18,545 bases of DNA from Microbacterium sp. (GCA_003524435.1 DQHP01000114.1:1-18545), one strand, 5' to 3'. Counted from the stretch's first letter, positions 1 to 7,605 are shown. Notes: a model not told the origin generated them from the letters alone. Numbers and translations: made by a program.

Positions 1-334
1 CCTCAGCAGCCGGTGCAGCTTCCGCAGCGGCGGGCTGCTCGGCCTCAGCTGCAGCAGGCGCTGCCTCTGCAGCCGGCGCTGCCTCTGCGGCACCGCTACC
101 GTCACCGATCTTGGCGAGCAGAGCGCCCACCTCGACGGTGTCGTCTTCGGCAACCAGAATCTCTTCAACGACGCCGGATACCGGGGAAGGAATCTCGGTG
201 TCGACCTTATCGGTCGAGATCTCGAGCAGGCCTTCGTCCGCCTGTACGGTGTCTCCCACCTGCTTCAGCCAGCGGGTGACCGTACCCTCTGTGACGCTCT
301 CACCGAGAGCGGGGAGGACCACGGATGTGCTCAT
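1..334 (-). CDS. sucB: Dihydrolipoamide acyltransferase (E2) of a 2-oxo acid dehydrogenase, N-terminal part; runs off the window
   Basis: Only the first 111 codons are present; the gene continues beyond position 1. The visible part is an N-terminal lipoyl domain (residues about 1-78) followed by the start of an Ala/Pro/Glu-rich swinging linker. The lipoyl-lysine is K43 in the motif STDKVDTE. E2 carries the acyl group on lipoamide between E1, its own catalytic core and E3 (lpd). The start ATG at 334 has AAGGAG about 8 bases upstream. It lies 65 bp downstream of lpd, which encodes the E3 partner, on the same strand. Actinobacteria usually call the gene in this position sucB. The catalytic core that would separate succinyl-, acetyl- and branched-chain-specific E2 is not in the window, so substrate specificity is inferred. 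Confidence 0.9.
   Translation of the reverse strand, partial: MSTSVVLPALGESVTEGTVTRWLKQVGDTVQADEGLLEISTDKVDTEIPSPVSGVVEEILVAEDDTVEVGALLAKIGDGSGAAEAAPAAEAAPAAAEAEQPAAAEAAPAAE
53..88. repeat. Tandem 18-bp repeat in the E2 linker
   Basis: Two head-to-tail copies of an 18-bp unit (53-70 and 71-88) differ at one base. They encode Ala/Pro/Glu-rich linker sequence after the lipoyl domain. Such linkers are flexible and commonly vary in length between strains. Confidence 0.7.
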
Positions 335-385
335 GACGGAGTCTCCTTCAAGAATGTTTGTGACATGTTCAGCTTAGTGACACTG

Positions 386-399
386 ACACCGGTTGGTGT
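386..399 (-). other. Small hairpin between lpd and sucB
   Basis: ACACC and GGTGT are perfect 5-bp arms around a four-base loop, starting immediately after the lpd stop codon. The stem is short and lacks a T-run, so it is more likely an intercistronic mRNA-processing or stability element than a terminator. On the minus strand a TAAGCT box (371-376) about 37 bases before sucB could be a weak internal -10. Confidence 0.3.
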
Positions 400-1773
400 T
401 CAGAGAGCGTGCAGAGGTTTTCCAGCGAGAGCGAGGAAGGCCTCGCCCAGTGCTTCGCTTTGGGTCGGATGCGCGTGAATTAGCGGCGCGATGTCTTCAG
501 GATGTGCCTCCCACGCCACGGCGAGCTGACCTTCGGTGATAAGTTCACCGACGCGATCGCCGAGGAGATGGACTCCGATGACGGGGCCGTCCTTCAACCG
601 GACGATCTTGACGAGTCCGGTAGTACCGATGATCTCGCTCTTGCCGTTGCCACCGAGGTTGTATTCGTACGAAACGACCGCATCAGCACCGTGCTCAGCG
701 ACGGCGTTTTCCTCCGACAGACCGACCGAAGCGACCTCTGGGTTGCAGTAGGTGATCTTCGGGATCTCTGACTCCGGGATAGGAGCAGGGGAGAGGCCCG
801 CGATTCGTTCAGCGACGGCGATTCCCTGCAAGAAGCCACGGTGTGCCAGCTGCAGACCAGGAACGATGTCGCCCACCGCCCAGAGGCCAGGAACGCCGGT
901 GCGAAGTTGCTCGTCAACCGTGACGAATCCGCGATCCAGCGTGACACCAGCATCCTCGAATCCGAGGTCCGCGGTGACGGGGCCGCGACCGACAGCGACG
1001 AGCAGGTAGTCACCGGTGAAAGTTTTACCGTCTTCGAGGGTCACTGTGACGCTCGAGTCATCCTGTGTTGCTGTCTGGAATCGCGTTCCGAGCGAGTACT
1101 TGATTCCTCGGCGACGGAACGCCCGCTCCAGGCCCTTGCTCAGAGCGATGTCTTCGTTAGGAACCAGATGGTCGAAGCCCTCGATAATCGTGACTTCGGC
1201 TCCGAACGAACGCCACACACTGGCGAACTCGACGCCGATGACGCCCCCACCAAGCACGAGAACGCGCTCAGGGATGACATCCAAAGCTAGTGCCTGCTCG
1301 CTGGTCAATACACGCCCGCCGATTTCGAGCCCTGGCAGTGAGCGACTGTACGAACCCGTAGCGAGTACGACGTCCGTGCCGATATAGACATCGTCGCCCA
1401 CGCTGACGCTGCGATCTGCGTTGAGTCGGCCTGTGCCTGCGACGGTCGTAATACCGCGGGTCTTGATAAGACCTTCGAGGCCCTTGAACTTCTTTGCGAC
1501 GATGTTTTCGCGATAGGTGCGTACGCCAGCAGCATCCACGCCTTCGAAAGTTGCGCCGACACCGACGGAAGCGGCACCACGTACGTGGTCAGCGACCTCG
1601 GCCGCGTGCAAAAGCGCCTTCGTAGGGATGCAACCACGGTGAAGGCAGGTTCCGCCGACCTTGTCTTTCTCGACAAGCGCGACTGATTTGCCCAGTTCTG
1701 CGGCACGAATCGCTGCGGCGTATCCACCGCTGCCGCCTCCGAGGATGACGACGTCGAAATTCTGACTGGTCAT
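400..1773 (-). CDS. lpd: Dihydrolipoyl dehydrogenase (E3)
   Basis: This 457-residue FAD-dependent pyridine nucleotide-disulfide oxidoreductase reoxidises dihydrolipoamide on E2, passing electrons to NAD+. The N-terminal FAD-binding motif is GGGSGG (residues 12-17). The redox-active disulfide is C43/C48 in GGTCLHRGCIPTK. A second dinucleotide-binding motif, LGGGVIGVE, lies in the middle, and the C-terminal dimerisation domain carries the catalytic pair H435/E440 in HPTQSE. Length and order match typical Lpd. Its ATG overlaps the pepA stop by 4 bp (ATGA) and has a perfect AGGAGG four bases upstream, so translation is coupled to pepA. It sits directly upstream of its E2 partner. Nothing looks damaged. 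Confidence 0.97.
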   Translation of the reverse strand: MTSQNFDVVILGGGSGGYAAAIRAAELGKSVALVEKDKVGGTCLHRGCIPTKALLHAAEVADHVRGAASVGVGATFEGVDAAGVRTYRENIVAKKFKGLEGLIKTRGITTVAGTGRLNADRSVSVGDDVYIGTDVVLATGSYSRSLPGLEIGGRVLTSEQALALDVIPERVLVLGGGVIGVEFASVWRSFGAEVTIIEGFDHLVPNEDIALSKGLERAFRRRGIKYSLGTRFQTATQDDSSVTVTLEDGKTFTGDYLLVAVGRGPVTADLGFEDAGVTLDRGFVTVDEQLRTGVPGLWAVGDIVPGLQLAHRGFLQGIAVAERIAGLSPAPIPESEIPKITYCNPEVASVGLSEENAVAEHGADAVVSYEYNLGGNGKSEIIGTTGLVKIVRLKDGPVIGVHLLGDRVGELITEGQLAVAWEAHPEDIAPLIHAHPTQSEALGEAFLALAGKPLHAL

Positions 1774-3248
1774 GATGCCTCCTTGACACTTGCCTCAGCG
1801 AACGCGATAAGCGAACGAACTGTCGCTCCCGTCGCTCCCTTGTCGGTGAACCCGAAGGGGGCACTGCCGTGCTCGCCAGAACCGGCGATATCGAGGTGAA
1901 CCCACGGGATGCGAGCGGCATCGTCATCGTCGCTGGTGCGGCCGACGAATCGCTGCAGGAACAGACCAGCGAAGAGCGTGCCTCCGGCGCGATCAGACAT
2001 GTTGGCGTTGATTATGTCGGCGATCGGTGAATCGAGGCTCTCTTCCATGTACTCGGGTAACGGCAAAGGCCACGCGAGTTCACCGGAAGCGTCTGATGCT
2101 GTCAGGTATTCAGCCACCGCCTGGTCATCACCCATGACGCCGGTGTGCCGGTGTCCGAGACCCACAAGGATCGCTCCCGTCAACGTTGCGACATCGAAGA
2201 TCACATCGGGCTTTTCGCGGCTTGCGGCCACGAGCCCATCAGCCAGGACGAGTCGTCCCTCTGCGTCTGTGTTGAGAACCTCAACGGTCGTGCCATCCAG
2301 CATCCGCAGCACATCGCCCGGGCGTGTTGCGCGACCCGAGGGCATGTTGTCAGCGATGCACATCCAGGCCGTCACGCGCACGGGGAGCTTCATTAAGGCG
2401 ATGGCTCGCAGCGCTGCGAGCACAGTCGCCGACCCCGCCATGTCGAACTTCATCCCGACCATGCTTGCTGCGGGCTTTAGCGACAATCCGCCGGTATCGA
2501 ACGTGATGCCCTTGCCTACAAGGGCAATGTGACGGGTGGCGTCGGCGGGGGAGTAGTCCAACCGGACGAGCCGCGGCGGACGGTCCGAGCCGCGACCGAC
2601 TCCGATGATGCCGCCGTATCCCTGCTCTTCTAGCGCTTTTTCATCAAGAACTTCGACGGTCACGTCGAGATCTGCCACGGCATCCACTGCGCTCTGGGCA
2701 AGTTGTGCCGGGCTCTGCCATTCGGCCGGCACCGAGACGAGATCCTTCACGAGTGCAAGAGCATCGCCGAGGATGCGCGCACGGGAGATGTCGTCGTCGG
2801 CGAGGGCGGCATTGTGCACAGTCACCGTGGATGCACGGGACTTGCCCGCCTTGGCACGGTACCCCTCGAAGCGGTATCCACCGAAGATGGCACCTTCAGC
2901 GGCAGCGGTGCCGAAGTCCTCGAGCCCGTCAGCGAGTCCGAGTGCGACGTGATCAAAGCCTGTGAGCGTGCGCAGCGCCACGCCCGCGGCGTCGCGGACG
3001 CTCGCAGCGTTGAGGGTTTTGCCTACTCCTACGACAGCGAACGGGAGCGCGGTGACGGAGGGCAGATATACGCGAGTGAACGATGATGTTGCTCCAGTGA
3101 AACCGACGCCGCTGAGGGCATCGGCGAGACCGGGGTAGGCGTCCAGCGCGTTCGGGTAGGCGGTGGTTTCCGGAATGAGCAGCACTGCTGCGTCGGCAGC
3201 GCTTCCGGGAAAAGGATCATGGGTGTGCGAGATCGCAGGAAGCGTCAT
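1770..3248 (-). CDS. pepA: Leucyl aminopeptidase (M17 family)
   Basis: This 492-residue cytosolic dimetal aminopeptidase removes N-terminal residues from peptides and feeds amino-acid recycling. The C-terminal catalytic domain shows the M17 metal ligands and catalytic residues: K246 and D251 in VGKGITFDTGG, K258, D269, and the signature NTDAEGRL (D328, E330, R332). The N-terminal macro-like domain is more variable. It is the first gene of pepA-lpd-sucB, a common actinobacterial order. The ATG at 3248 is preceded by TAGGAT with exactly six bases between, so the mRNA is probably leaderless; no Shine-Dalgarno is visible. No signal peptide is seen. Confidence 0.95.
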   Translation of the reverse strand: MTLPAISHTHDPFPGSAADAAVLLIPETTAYPNALDAYPGLADALSGVGFTGATSSFTRVYLPSVTALPFAVVGVGKTLNAASVRDAAGVALRTLTGFDHVALGLADGLEDFGTAAAEGAIFGGYRFEGYRAKAGKSRASTVTVHNAALADDDISRARILGDALALVKDLVSVPAEWQSPAQLAQSAVDAVADLDVTVEVLDEKALEEQGYGGIIGVGRGSDRPPRLVRLDYSPADATRHIALVGKGITFDTGGLSLKPAASMVGMKFDMAGSATVLAALRAIALMKLPVRVTAWMCIADNMPSGRATRPGDVLRMLDGTTVEVLNTDAEGRLVLADGLVAASREKPDVIFDVATLTGAILVGLGHRHTGVMGDDQAVAEYLTASDASGELAWPLPLPEYMEESLDSPIADIINANMSDRAGGTLFAGLFLQRFVGRTSDDDDAARIPWVHLDIAGSGEHGSAPFGFTDKGATGATVRSLIAFAEASVKEAS

Positions 3249-3254
3249 ATCTCT

Positions 3255-3260
3255 ATCCTA
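3255..3260 (-). promoter_or_regulatory. -10 box of a leaderless pepA promoter
   Basis: On the minus strand TAGGAT is followed by six bases and then the pepA ATG. That spacing puts the transcription start at or next to the A of ATG. A GAGTCA sequence 17 bp upstream is at best a weak -35. It would drive pepA-lpd-sucB. Confidence 0.6.
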
Positions 3261-3338
3261 TGCGCGAGGTAGCGCCGTGACTCCAGATATGTTCGCTGTC
3301 AGCATGACACCGCAGGCCCAGAGGGCGGCGGTGGCTCG

Positions 3339-3344
3339 TAGCAT
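3339..3344 (+). promoter_or_regulatory. -10 box of a leaderless promoter for the PAC2 gene
   Basis: TAGCAT is followed by six bases and then ATG at 3351. The GGAGG at 3345-3349 ends one base before the ATG, too close to act as a Shine-Dalgarno for it. Leaderless initiation therefore fits better. No clear -35 is seen. Confidence 0.5.
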
Positions 3345-3350
3345 GGAGGC

Positions 3351-4295
3351 ATGCCCGTCTCTGGAGACCTGTACGAACGTGTCGCCAACGCCCCTGCCGT
3401 GCCGCAGGGGCTTCCGTTGGTGATTTTGCTTACCGGCTTCACTGATGCCGGCAATGCCGTATCTGGCTTGATCGATCATCTGCGCGATGTCGCAGACCCG
3501 CAGCCGGTGATCGTTTTCGACAACGACGTACTCCTTGACTATCGAGCTCGTCGTCCGATCATCGTGTTCGAGAAAGACCACCTCACCGAGTTTCGTCCGG
3601 CCCGGCTAGAGCTATCGCTCGCACACGACACGCTGGGGCAGCAGTTCCTTCTGCTCGCCGGATTCGAGCCCGACTTTGCCTGGAATGCATTCACGCAGAC
3701 GGTGCTGGATCTGGCCAGCGAGTTCGGCGTGTCGGGTGTGAGCTGGGTTCACTCGATCGCGATGCCTGTGCCACACACACGCCCCATCAGTACGACAGTG
3801 AGCGGAAATCGCAAAGAGATCACTGCGAGTCTTTCTGTGTGGCGGCCTCGCACACAGGTTCCGGCTACGGCAGGGCACCTTCTGGAATACCGTTTCGCGG
3901 AACGCGGCGATCGGGTCGTTGGCTTCGTCTTGCTGGTGCCGCATTACCTCGCAGAAACTGAGAACCCTGAAGCAGTTATGGCCGCGGCAGATCGCATAAT
4001 GGGTGCCACGGGTCTTGTTTTGACGTTGGACGATCTCCGTGAAAACCGTGATGAGTATCTCGCCAAGGTCAATGAGCAGGTGACTGGCAATGACGAGCTC
4101 GCTCAGATGGTGCACACACTCGAAAACCGTTACGACTCCTATATGGCCGGTCGCGACCCCGACGACTTGAACGGCTTCGACGAGGGCGGTTTCGACGAGC
4201 GTGATCTTCCCAGCGCGGATGAGCTCGCCGCGGAACTTGAGCGCTATTTGGCCACGCGGCGCCCGGGAGACGAAGACAAACGCTCTCGTTCGTGA
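3351..4295 (+). CDS. PAC2 (proteasome assembly chaperone-like) family protein
   Basis: This 314-residue protein belongs to the PAC2 family, common in actinobacteria and archaea and named after a eukaryotic proteasome-assembly chaperone; its bacterial role is not established. Recognisable features are the N-terminal strand-rich segment LVILLTGFTDAGNAVS (residues about 22-37), a following D/N-rich stretch, and a central SVWRPRTQVPATAG-type region. The C-terminal quarter is acidic, with many Asp and Glu residues, and ends in a basic tail. No signal peptide or membrane segment is visible. It diverges from pepA and lies upstream of sigA. No proteasome gene is in the window, so a proteasome link cannot be inferred from context. 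The ATG at 3351 is the only sensible start in frame and appears leaderless. Confidence 0.85.
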   Translation: MPVSGDLYERVANAPAVPQGLPLVILLTGFTDAGNAVSGLIDHLRDVADPQPVIVFDNDVLLDYRARRPIIVFEKDHLTEFRPARLELSLAHDTLGQQFLLLAGFEPDFAWNAFTQTVLDLASEFGVSGVSWVHSIAMPVPHTRPISTTVSGNRKEITASLSVWRPRTQVPATAGHLLEYRFAERGDRVVGFVLLVPHYLAETENPEAVMAAADRIMGATGLVLTLDDLRENRDEYLAKVNEQVTGNDELAQMVHTLENRYDSYMAGRDPDDLNGFDEGGFDERDLPSADELAAELERYLATRRPGDEDKRSRS

Positions 4296-4347
4296 ACTGA
4301 GAATGCCGCGCTCTTTAGCGGATGCGACTGCCTCGCAAATCTTGTGC

Positions 4348-4360
4348 GATACTGGGTATC
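4348..4360. promoter_or_regulatory. Short palindrome in the sigA upstream region
   Basis: GATAC-TGG-GTATC is a perfect inverted repeat with 5-bp arms, about 105 bp before the sigA start and just upstream of the candidate -35. It could be an operator for a dimeric regulator. Short palindromes also arise by chance, so confidence is low. Confidence 0.3.
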
Positions 4361-4367
4361 TGACCCG

Positions 4368-4396
4368 TTGTCAATCGAAGGCCGCAAGGCTATCGG
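4368..4396 (+). promoter_or_regulatory. Candidate sigA promoter
   Basis: TTGTCA (4368-4373) and TATCGG (4391-4396) are separated by 17 bp, the standard spacing. This would give a leader of about 60 nt. A consensus TTGACA at 4398-4403 lies just downstream but has no good -10 at the right distance; it may mark a second promoter. The -10 is imperfect at its last base. Confidence 0.4.
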
Positions 4397-4430
4397 CTTG
4401 ACAAGGGTCTTACTAGTGTCCGAAATGTCC

Positions 4431-4451
4431 CGGGGCGGCCATACTGCCCCG
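4431..4451 (+). other. GC-rich hairpin in the sigA 5' leader, next to the ribosome-binding site
   Basis: CGGGGCGG and CTGCCCCG form an 8-bp stem (one G-U pair) with a five-base loop. It ends two bases before the GAAAGG that serves as the sigA Shine-Dalgarno (spacer six bases to GTG at 4465). The position suggests an effect on translation or mRNA stability. Confidence 0.45.
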
Positions 4452-4464
4452 TGAAAGGCGAAAC

Positions 4465-5757
4465 GTGACTCCTGCCGCGACCAAGAACTCCCGGACGACG
4501 AAAGCCACAGCTGAGGTAGCCGACGCTGAAGTCGTCGAGCCCGAAACAACTGCCGCTGCGAAGAAGGCACCCGCGAAGAAGGCACCCGCGAAGAAGGCAC
4601 CCGCGAAGAAGGCAGCAGCTGCGAAGCCTGCCGCGAAAGCCCCCGCAAAAAAGGCTCCCGTCAAGCGCAAGAAGGCATCTGATGATGACGCCGTGACAGA
4701 GGCTGTCCCGGATGGCGTTGTTGAAGACAACGACGAAGACGATAAGAAGCCGGCATTCACCGAGCCTCTCCCGACCGGCGCCATCGTTCTTTCTACAAAG
4801 GACGAAGAAGAAGTACCGGTCTACTCGACGCAAATCACCGGTGCGACCGCTGACCCTGTCAAGGACTACCTGAAGCAGATCGGAAAGGTTGCGCTCCTTA
4901 ACGCAGCCGAAGAGGTCGAGCTCGCCATGCGTATCGAGGCGGGTCTGTTCGCCGAAGAGAAGCTTTCGGCGATGAGCGCAGCCGAAAAGACCGGTCAGAT
5001 GGGTCTCGACCTTCAGTGGGTCGCCCGTGACGGTCACCGCGCGAAGAGCCACCTCCTGGGAGCGAACCTCCGTCTGGTGGTCTCACTTGCGAAGCGTTAC
5101 ACCGGTCGCGGCATGCAGTTCCTTGACCTCATTCAGGAGGGTAACCTCGGCCTCATTCGTGCGGTCGAGAAGTTCGATTACACCAAGGGCTTCAAGTTCT
5201 CGACGTATGCCACGTGGTGGATCCGTCAGGCGATCACCCGTGCCATGGCCGATCAGGCTCGCACTATTCGTATCCCCGTGCACATGGTCGAGGTCATCAA
5301 CAAGCTCGCCCGCGTGCAGCGTCAGATGCTGCAGGACCTGGGCCGCGAGCCCACACCAGAAGAGCTCAGCCGCGAACTCGACATGACCCCCGAAAAGGTC
5401 GTCGAGGTACAGAAGTACGGTCGCGAGCCGATTTCATTGCACACGCCACTTGGCGAGGACGGTGACAGCGAGTTCGGTGACCTCATTGAGGACACTGAGG
5501 CCGTCGTCCCTGCGGACGCCGTCGGATTCACGATGCTGCAGCGTCAGCTCGAGCAGCTGCTTGACTCGCTTTCTGAGCGTGAGGCTGGCGTGATTCGTAT
5601 GCGCTTTGGCCTCGGTGATGGCCAGCCCAAGACACTCGACCAGATCGGTGACACGTTCGGCGTTACGCGTGAGCGCATCCGCCAGATTGAGTCGAAGACG
5701 ATGGCTAAGCTGCGTCACCCGAGCCGCTCACAGTCCCTGCGGGACTACCTCGAATGA
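4465..5757 (+). CDS. sigA: Primary RNA polymerase sigma factor (sigma-70 group 1)
   Basis: This 430-residue protein directs RNA polymerase to housekeeping promoters. Residues 1-75 are low complexity, with repeated AKKAP units. Region 1.2 (about 130-165) starts DPVKDYLKQIG. Region 2 (about 197-275) contains RYTGRGMQFLDLIQEGN (core binding) and YATWWIRQAI (-10 recognition). Region 3 covers about 276-352. Region 4 (about 355-430) has the -35-binding helix-turn-helix GVTRERIRQIE. Length and the basic N-terminal extension match actinobacterial SigA/HrdB proteins. The start is GTG at 4465, with AAAGG six bases upstream. The stop overlaps the next ATG (ATGA), so an apparently unrelated CofE-like ligase gene is translationally coupled to the housekeeping sigma factor. 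Confidence 0.97.
   Translation: MTPAATKNSRTTKATAEVADAEVVEPETTAAAKKAPAKKAPAKKAPAKKAAAAKPAAKAPAKKAPVKRKKASDDDAVTEAVPDGVVEDNDEDDKKPAFTEPLPTGAIVLSTKDEEEVPVYSTQITGATADPVKDYLKQIGKVALLNAAEEVELAMRIEAGLFAEEKLSAMSAAEKTGQMGLDLQWVARDGHRAKSHLLGANLRLVVSLAKRYTGRGMQFLDLIQEGNLGLIRAVEKFDYTKGFKFSTYATWWIRQAITRAMADQARTIRIPVHMVEVINKLARVQRQMLQDLGREPTPEELSRELDMTPEKVVEVQKYGREPISLHTPLGEDGDSEFGDLIEDTEAVVPADAVGFTMLQRQLEQLLDSLSEREAGVIRMRFGLGDGQPKTLDQIGDTFGVTRERIRQIESKTMAKLRHPSRSQSLRDYLE
4561..4620 (+). repeat. 15-bp tandem repeats coding AKKAP units in SigA
   Basis: Three identical 15-bp units (aagaaggcacccgcg at 4561, 4576 and 4591) are followed by a fourth that keeps only the first nine bases. They encode Lys-Lys-Ala-Pro-Ala repeats in the N-terminal tail. 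Perfect identity at the DNA level implies recent duplication and potential length variation by slippage. Confidence 0.85.
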
Positions 5758-6464
5758 GCCAGGAGAATAGCGGCCAGGCGAACGACGGTAAGGCGCTCGA
5801 GACGAGCGTCGGTGGTGCGCGGTACGCACGCATTCCATTGCGTACCCGCGTGGTCATGCCGGGTGATGACCTTGATGCGATCATCACCGAGTATGCGGCT
5901 GCTGCCGTGCAGCCGGGTGATTTGCTCTTCGTCACAGAGAAGATCGTTGCGATCACGCAGGGCCGCTCTTATCGACTCGATGAGATTACGCCGCGAAAGC
6001 TCGCACTGTTCCTGTCGAAGTACGTCACGCGTACTCCCTATGGCATCGGCCTCGGCATGCCCGAGACGATGGAAATGGCGCTTCGCGAATGTGGGACACC
6101 CCGCATTCTGCTGGCTGCAGCCGTCGCCGCCGTGACGAAAGCCTTCGGACGCAAGGGCGATTTCTACCGCATCGCAGGTGACAAAGCGCGCGCCATTGAT
6201 GGTCCTACTAAGCACACGATTCCGCCTTACAACGAAGCGGTCGTTCTGGGACCGAATAACCCGCGCGGCGTGGCAACGCATCTGAAGGCGCTCATCGGCG
6301 GTCACGCTGAAGTTGCTGTTGTCGACATCAACGACCTGGGCGGTAACATCCTGGGTTCTACGCTCGACAAGGCTGGCGAGCAGAACCTGCTCAAGGTCCT
6401 CGGCGACAATCCACTAGGTCAGGGACGCGAGTCCACGCCACTGGGCATCGTTCGTTCAGTCTGA
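5754..6464 (+). CDS. CofE-like (F420-0:gamma-glutamyl ligase fold) amidoligase
   Basis: This 236-residue protein resembles the CofE/FbiB ligase domain, which adds glutamate to coenzyme F420-0 using GTP. Family-like segments are the N-terminal RTRVVMPGDDLDAII, then VQPGDLLFVTEKIVAITQGR (residues about 53-72), and a C-terminal block with VVDINDLGGNILG and DNPLGQGRESTPLGIVR. That last block is typical, as I recall, of CofE-like proteins outside F420 pathways. No other F420 gene (fbiA/cofD, fbiC) is nearby. It overlaps sigA by 4 bp and is followed by ATP-grasp ligases and racemase-fold proteins, so I infer an amide-bond-forming role on a different substrate. The substrate is unknown. Database annotation may read 'F420-0--gamma-glutamyl ligase'. 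Confidence 0.8.
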   Translation: MSQENSGQANDGKALETSVGGARYARIPLRTRVVMPGDDLDAIITEYAAAAVQPGDLLFVTEKIVAITQGRSYRLDEITPRKLALFLSKYVTRTPYGIGLGMPETMEMALRECGTPRILLAAAVAAVTKAFGRKGDFYRIAGDKARAIDGPTKHTIPPYNEAVVLGPNNPRGVATHLKALIGGHAEVAVVDINDLGGNILGSTLDKAGEQNLLKVLGDNPLGQGRESTPLGIVRSV

Positions 6465-6475
6465 ATTTTCGCACT

Positions 6476-6509
6476 CGGCGCTGGCAAAGCAAACGCTTTG
6501 TCAGCGCCG
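6476..6509. terminator. Bidirectional terminator between the CofE-like and first ATP-grasp genes
   Basis: A 15-bp stem (6476-6490 with 6495-6509, one G-U pair) closes an AAAC loop. It lies in the 53-bp gap between two convergent genes. The T-tract is weak on both strands. The last nine bases of the right arm, TCAGCGCCG, recur at 6518-6526 across the next gene's stop codon. Confidence 0.75.
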
Positions 6510-6517
6510 TTGCTGTG

Positions 6518-7549
6518 TCAGCGCCGCTCGAGCACTCCGGGGCCGATCGCATCACGATAGCGGTGCAACAGCCCGGTACGGATGCCAGAGGCAGACGGCT
6601 TCATCTGAAACACGCTGGAGTTGTGGTTCGCTTCGATTAATGACGGGCCGTCGGGTGTGACGGCAATATCCCAGCCCACGTAAGGCACAGTCGGCAGTCG
6701 CTTGGCCGCGTCAGAGATCATTGCGACGATTTCTGGATAGTGCGGCACGGCGAAGCCCTTGATGGAAGTGCCGGTGACGGGGTGCGTCGGATAGATGTGT
6801 GACTGCTTGTCGACGCCCGGGTACAGCGCAACACCCTCGTCATCGAGCATCGTGAACATGCCGCCGCTGGCAAAATTATCGATTACCGAACCATTACCGA
6901 TGCGCAGCACAGATGCGATCACGTGCAAATTGTCGTTCGGGTCACGGAACGTGATCATTCGCACCGTGTTGACGCTGTCAGGATAGAGCTCAGAGAGCGC
7001 CGGGTGCTGTGTGAGAACCTCTTCGAGCAGCGTCTGGTCATTATCAATAAGCGAGGTGCGCCATTCGGCGACGTCCTGGATATTGTCGCGCTCGTAGATG
7101 GCGATACCCGCGCCACCCTCGCCGCGCGATGGTTTGGCGATGACACGGGGGTGACGAGTAAGAAACTCGCTCAATTCGTCAACGGAGGCGCTGGAGGCGT
7201 CAAGCCACTCGCGTCTCGTGAGATCAGCAAAGTCAGTGAGGAAGCGAATCTTGTCGCCGACGATTGCGCCGGAATCCGGACCGTTCAAAGAACTGTTCAA
7301 GCGAAACGCCTTGGGATGGGTCATCCATGTCGCGCGTTCGCGGGCTTTGAGCACCCGGATGTCCCACACGACGTAGTCGCGGAAGCCCATCTCGTAACGC
7401 ACAGAGCACCAGAGCATGTCGGCAACGATGACCGGGAGGGGGGCTTTCGACACCCGCTTCACCTGGTGAGCCAGCTCGAAGAGCTGGGACGGATTCAGCC
7501 GCCGAGCCCGATCGAATAAATAGCGAACGCGCAACCGCTTTTGATCCAC
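6518..7549 (-). CDS. ATP-grasp ligase, 'sugar-transfer associated' type (paralogue 1)
   Basis: This 343-residue protein has an ATP-grasp fold (ATP-dependent carboxylate-amine ligase), closest as I recall to the ATPgrasp_ST family (PF14397). Visible elements are a helical N-terminal region (1-110), the ATP-binding lysine K139 in VIAKPSRGEGGAG with its glycine-rich loop, E176/E177, the VNTVR motif (193-197), and the metal-binding end DGPSLIEANHN (E306, N308). It is homologous along its whole length to the divergent gene at 7645-8676; both share FTMLD, THP-x-x-G, PTVPY and GWD motifs. No membrane segment is seen. The start is GTG at 7549, six bases after a TAGGCT -10, suggesting a leaderless mRNA. 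Substrates are unknown. Confidence 0.85.
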   Translation of the reverse strand: MDQKRLRVRYLFDRARRLNPSQLFELAHQVKRVSKAPLPVIVADMLWCSVRYEMGFRDYVVWDIRVLKARERATWMTHPKAFRLNSSLNGPDSGAIVGDKIRFLTDFADLTRREWLDASSASVDELSEFLTRHPRVIAKPSRGEGGAGIAIYERDNIQDVAEWRTSLIDNDQTLLEEVLTQHPALSELYPDSVNTVRMITFRDPNDNLHVIASVLRIGNGSVIDNFASGGMFTMLDDEGVALYPGVDKQSHIYPTHPVTGTSIKGFAVPHYPEIVAMISDAAKRLPTVPYVGWDIAVTPDGPSLIEANHNSSVFQMKPSASGIRTGLLHRYRDAIGPGVLERR

Positions 7550-7555
7550 TCGACA

Positions 7556-7561
7556 AGCCTA
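7556..7561 (-). promoter_or_regulatory. -10 box of a leaderless promoter for ATP-grasp paralogue 1
   Basis: On the minus strand TAGGCT is followed by six bases and then GTG at 7549. The same spacing occurs at pepA and the PAC2 gene. No clear -35 is present. Confidence 0.5.
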
Positions 7562-7599
7562 CACCGCGTGCTGCGCAGGCTCTAAAGAGGCAGAGCGAG

Positions 7600-7605
7600 T
7601 AGCAT
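7600..7605 (+). promoter_or_regulatory. Candidate -10 box for ATP-grasp paralogue 2
   Basis: TAGCAT lies only three bases before the ATG at 7609, which would place transcription start within or after that codon. It fits better as the promoter of a message starting near 7612, with translation from TTG at 7645 and AAAGG at 7631-7635. Confidence 0.4.

Noticed and set aside
1909..2532. A 207-codon open frame opposite pepA
   Set aside because: Serine/arginine/alanine-rich shadow frame of a clear M17 peptidase with all catalytic motifs.
4308..4323. CGCT-CTTT-AGCG as a terminator after the PAC2 gene
   Set aside because: Only a 4-bp stem and no T-run.
5754..6464. Assignment as a true F420 biosynthesis gene (cofE/fbiB)
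   Set aside because: No fbiA/cofD or fbiC nearby, and the neighbours are ATP-grasp and racemase genes; the fold is kept as the call but not the F420 role.
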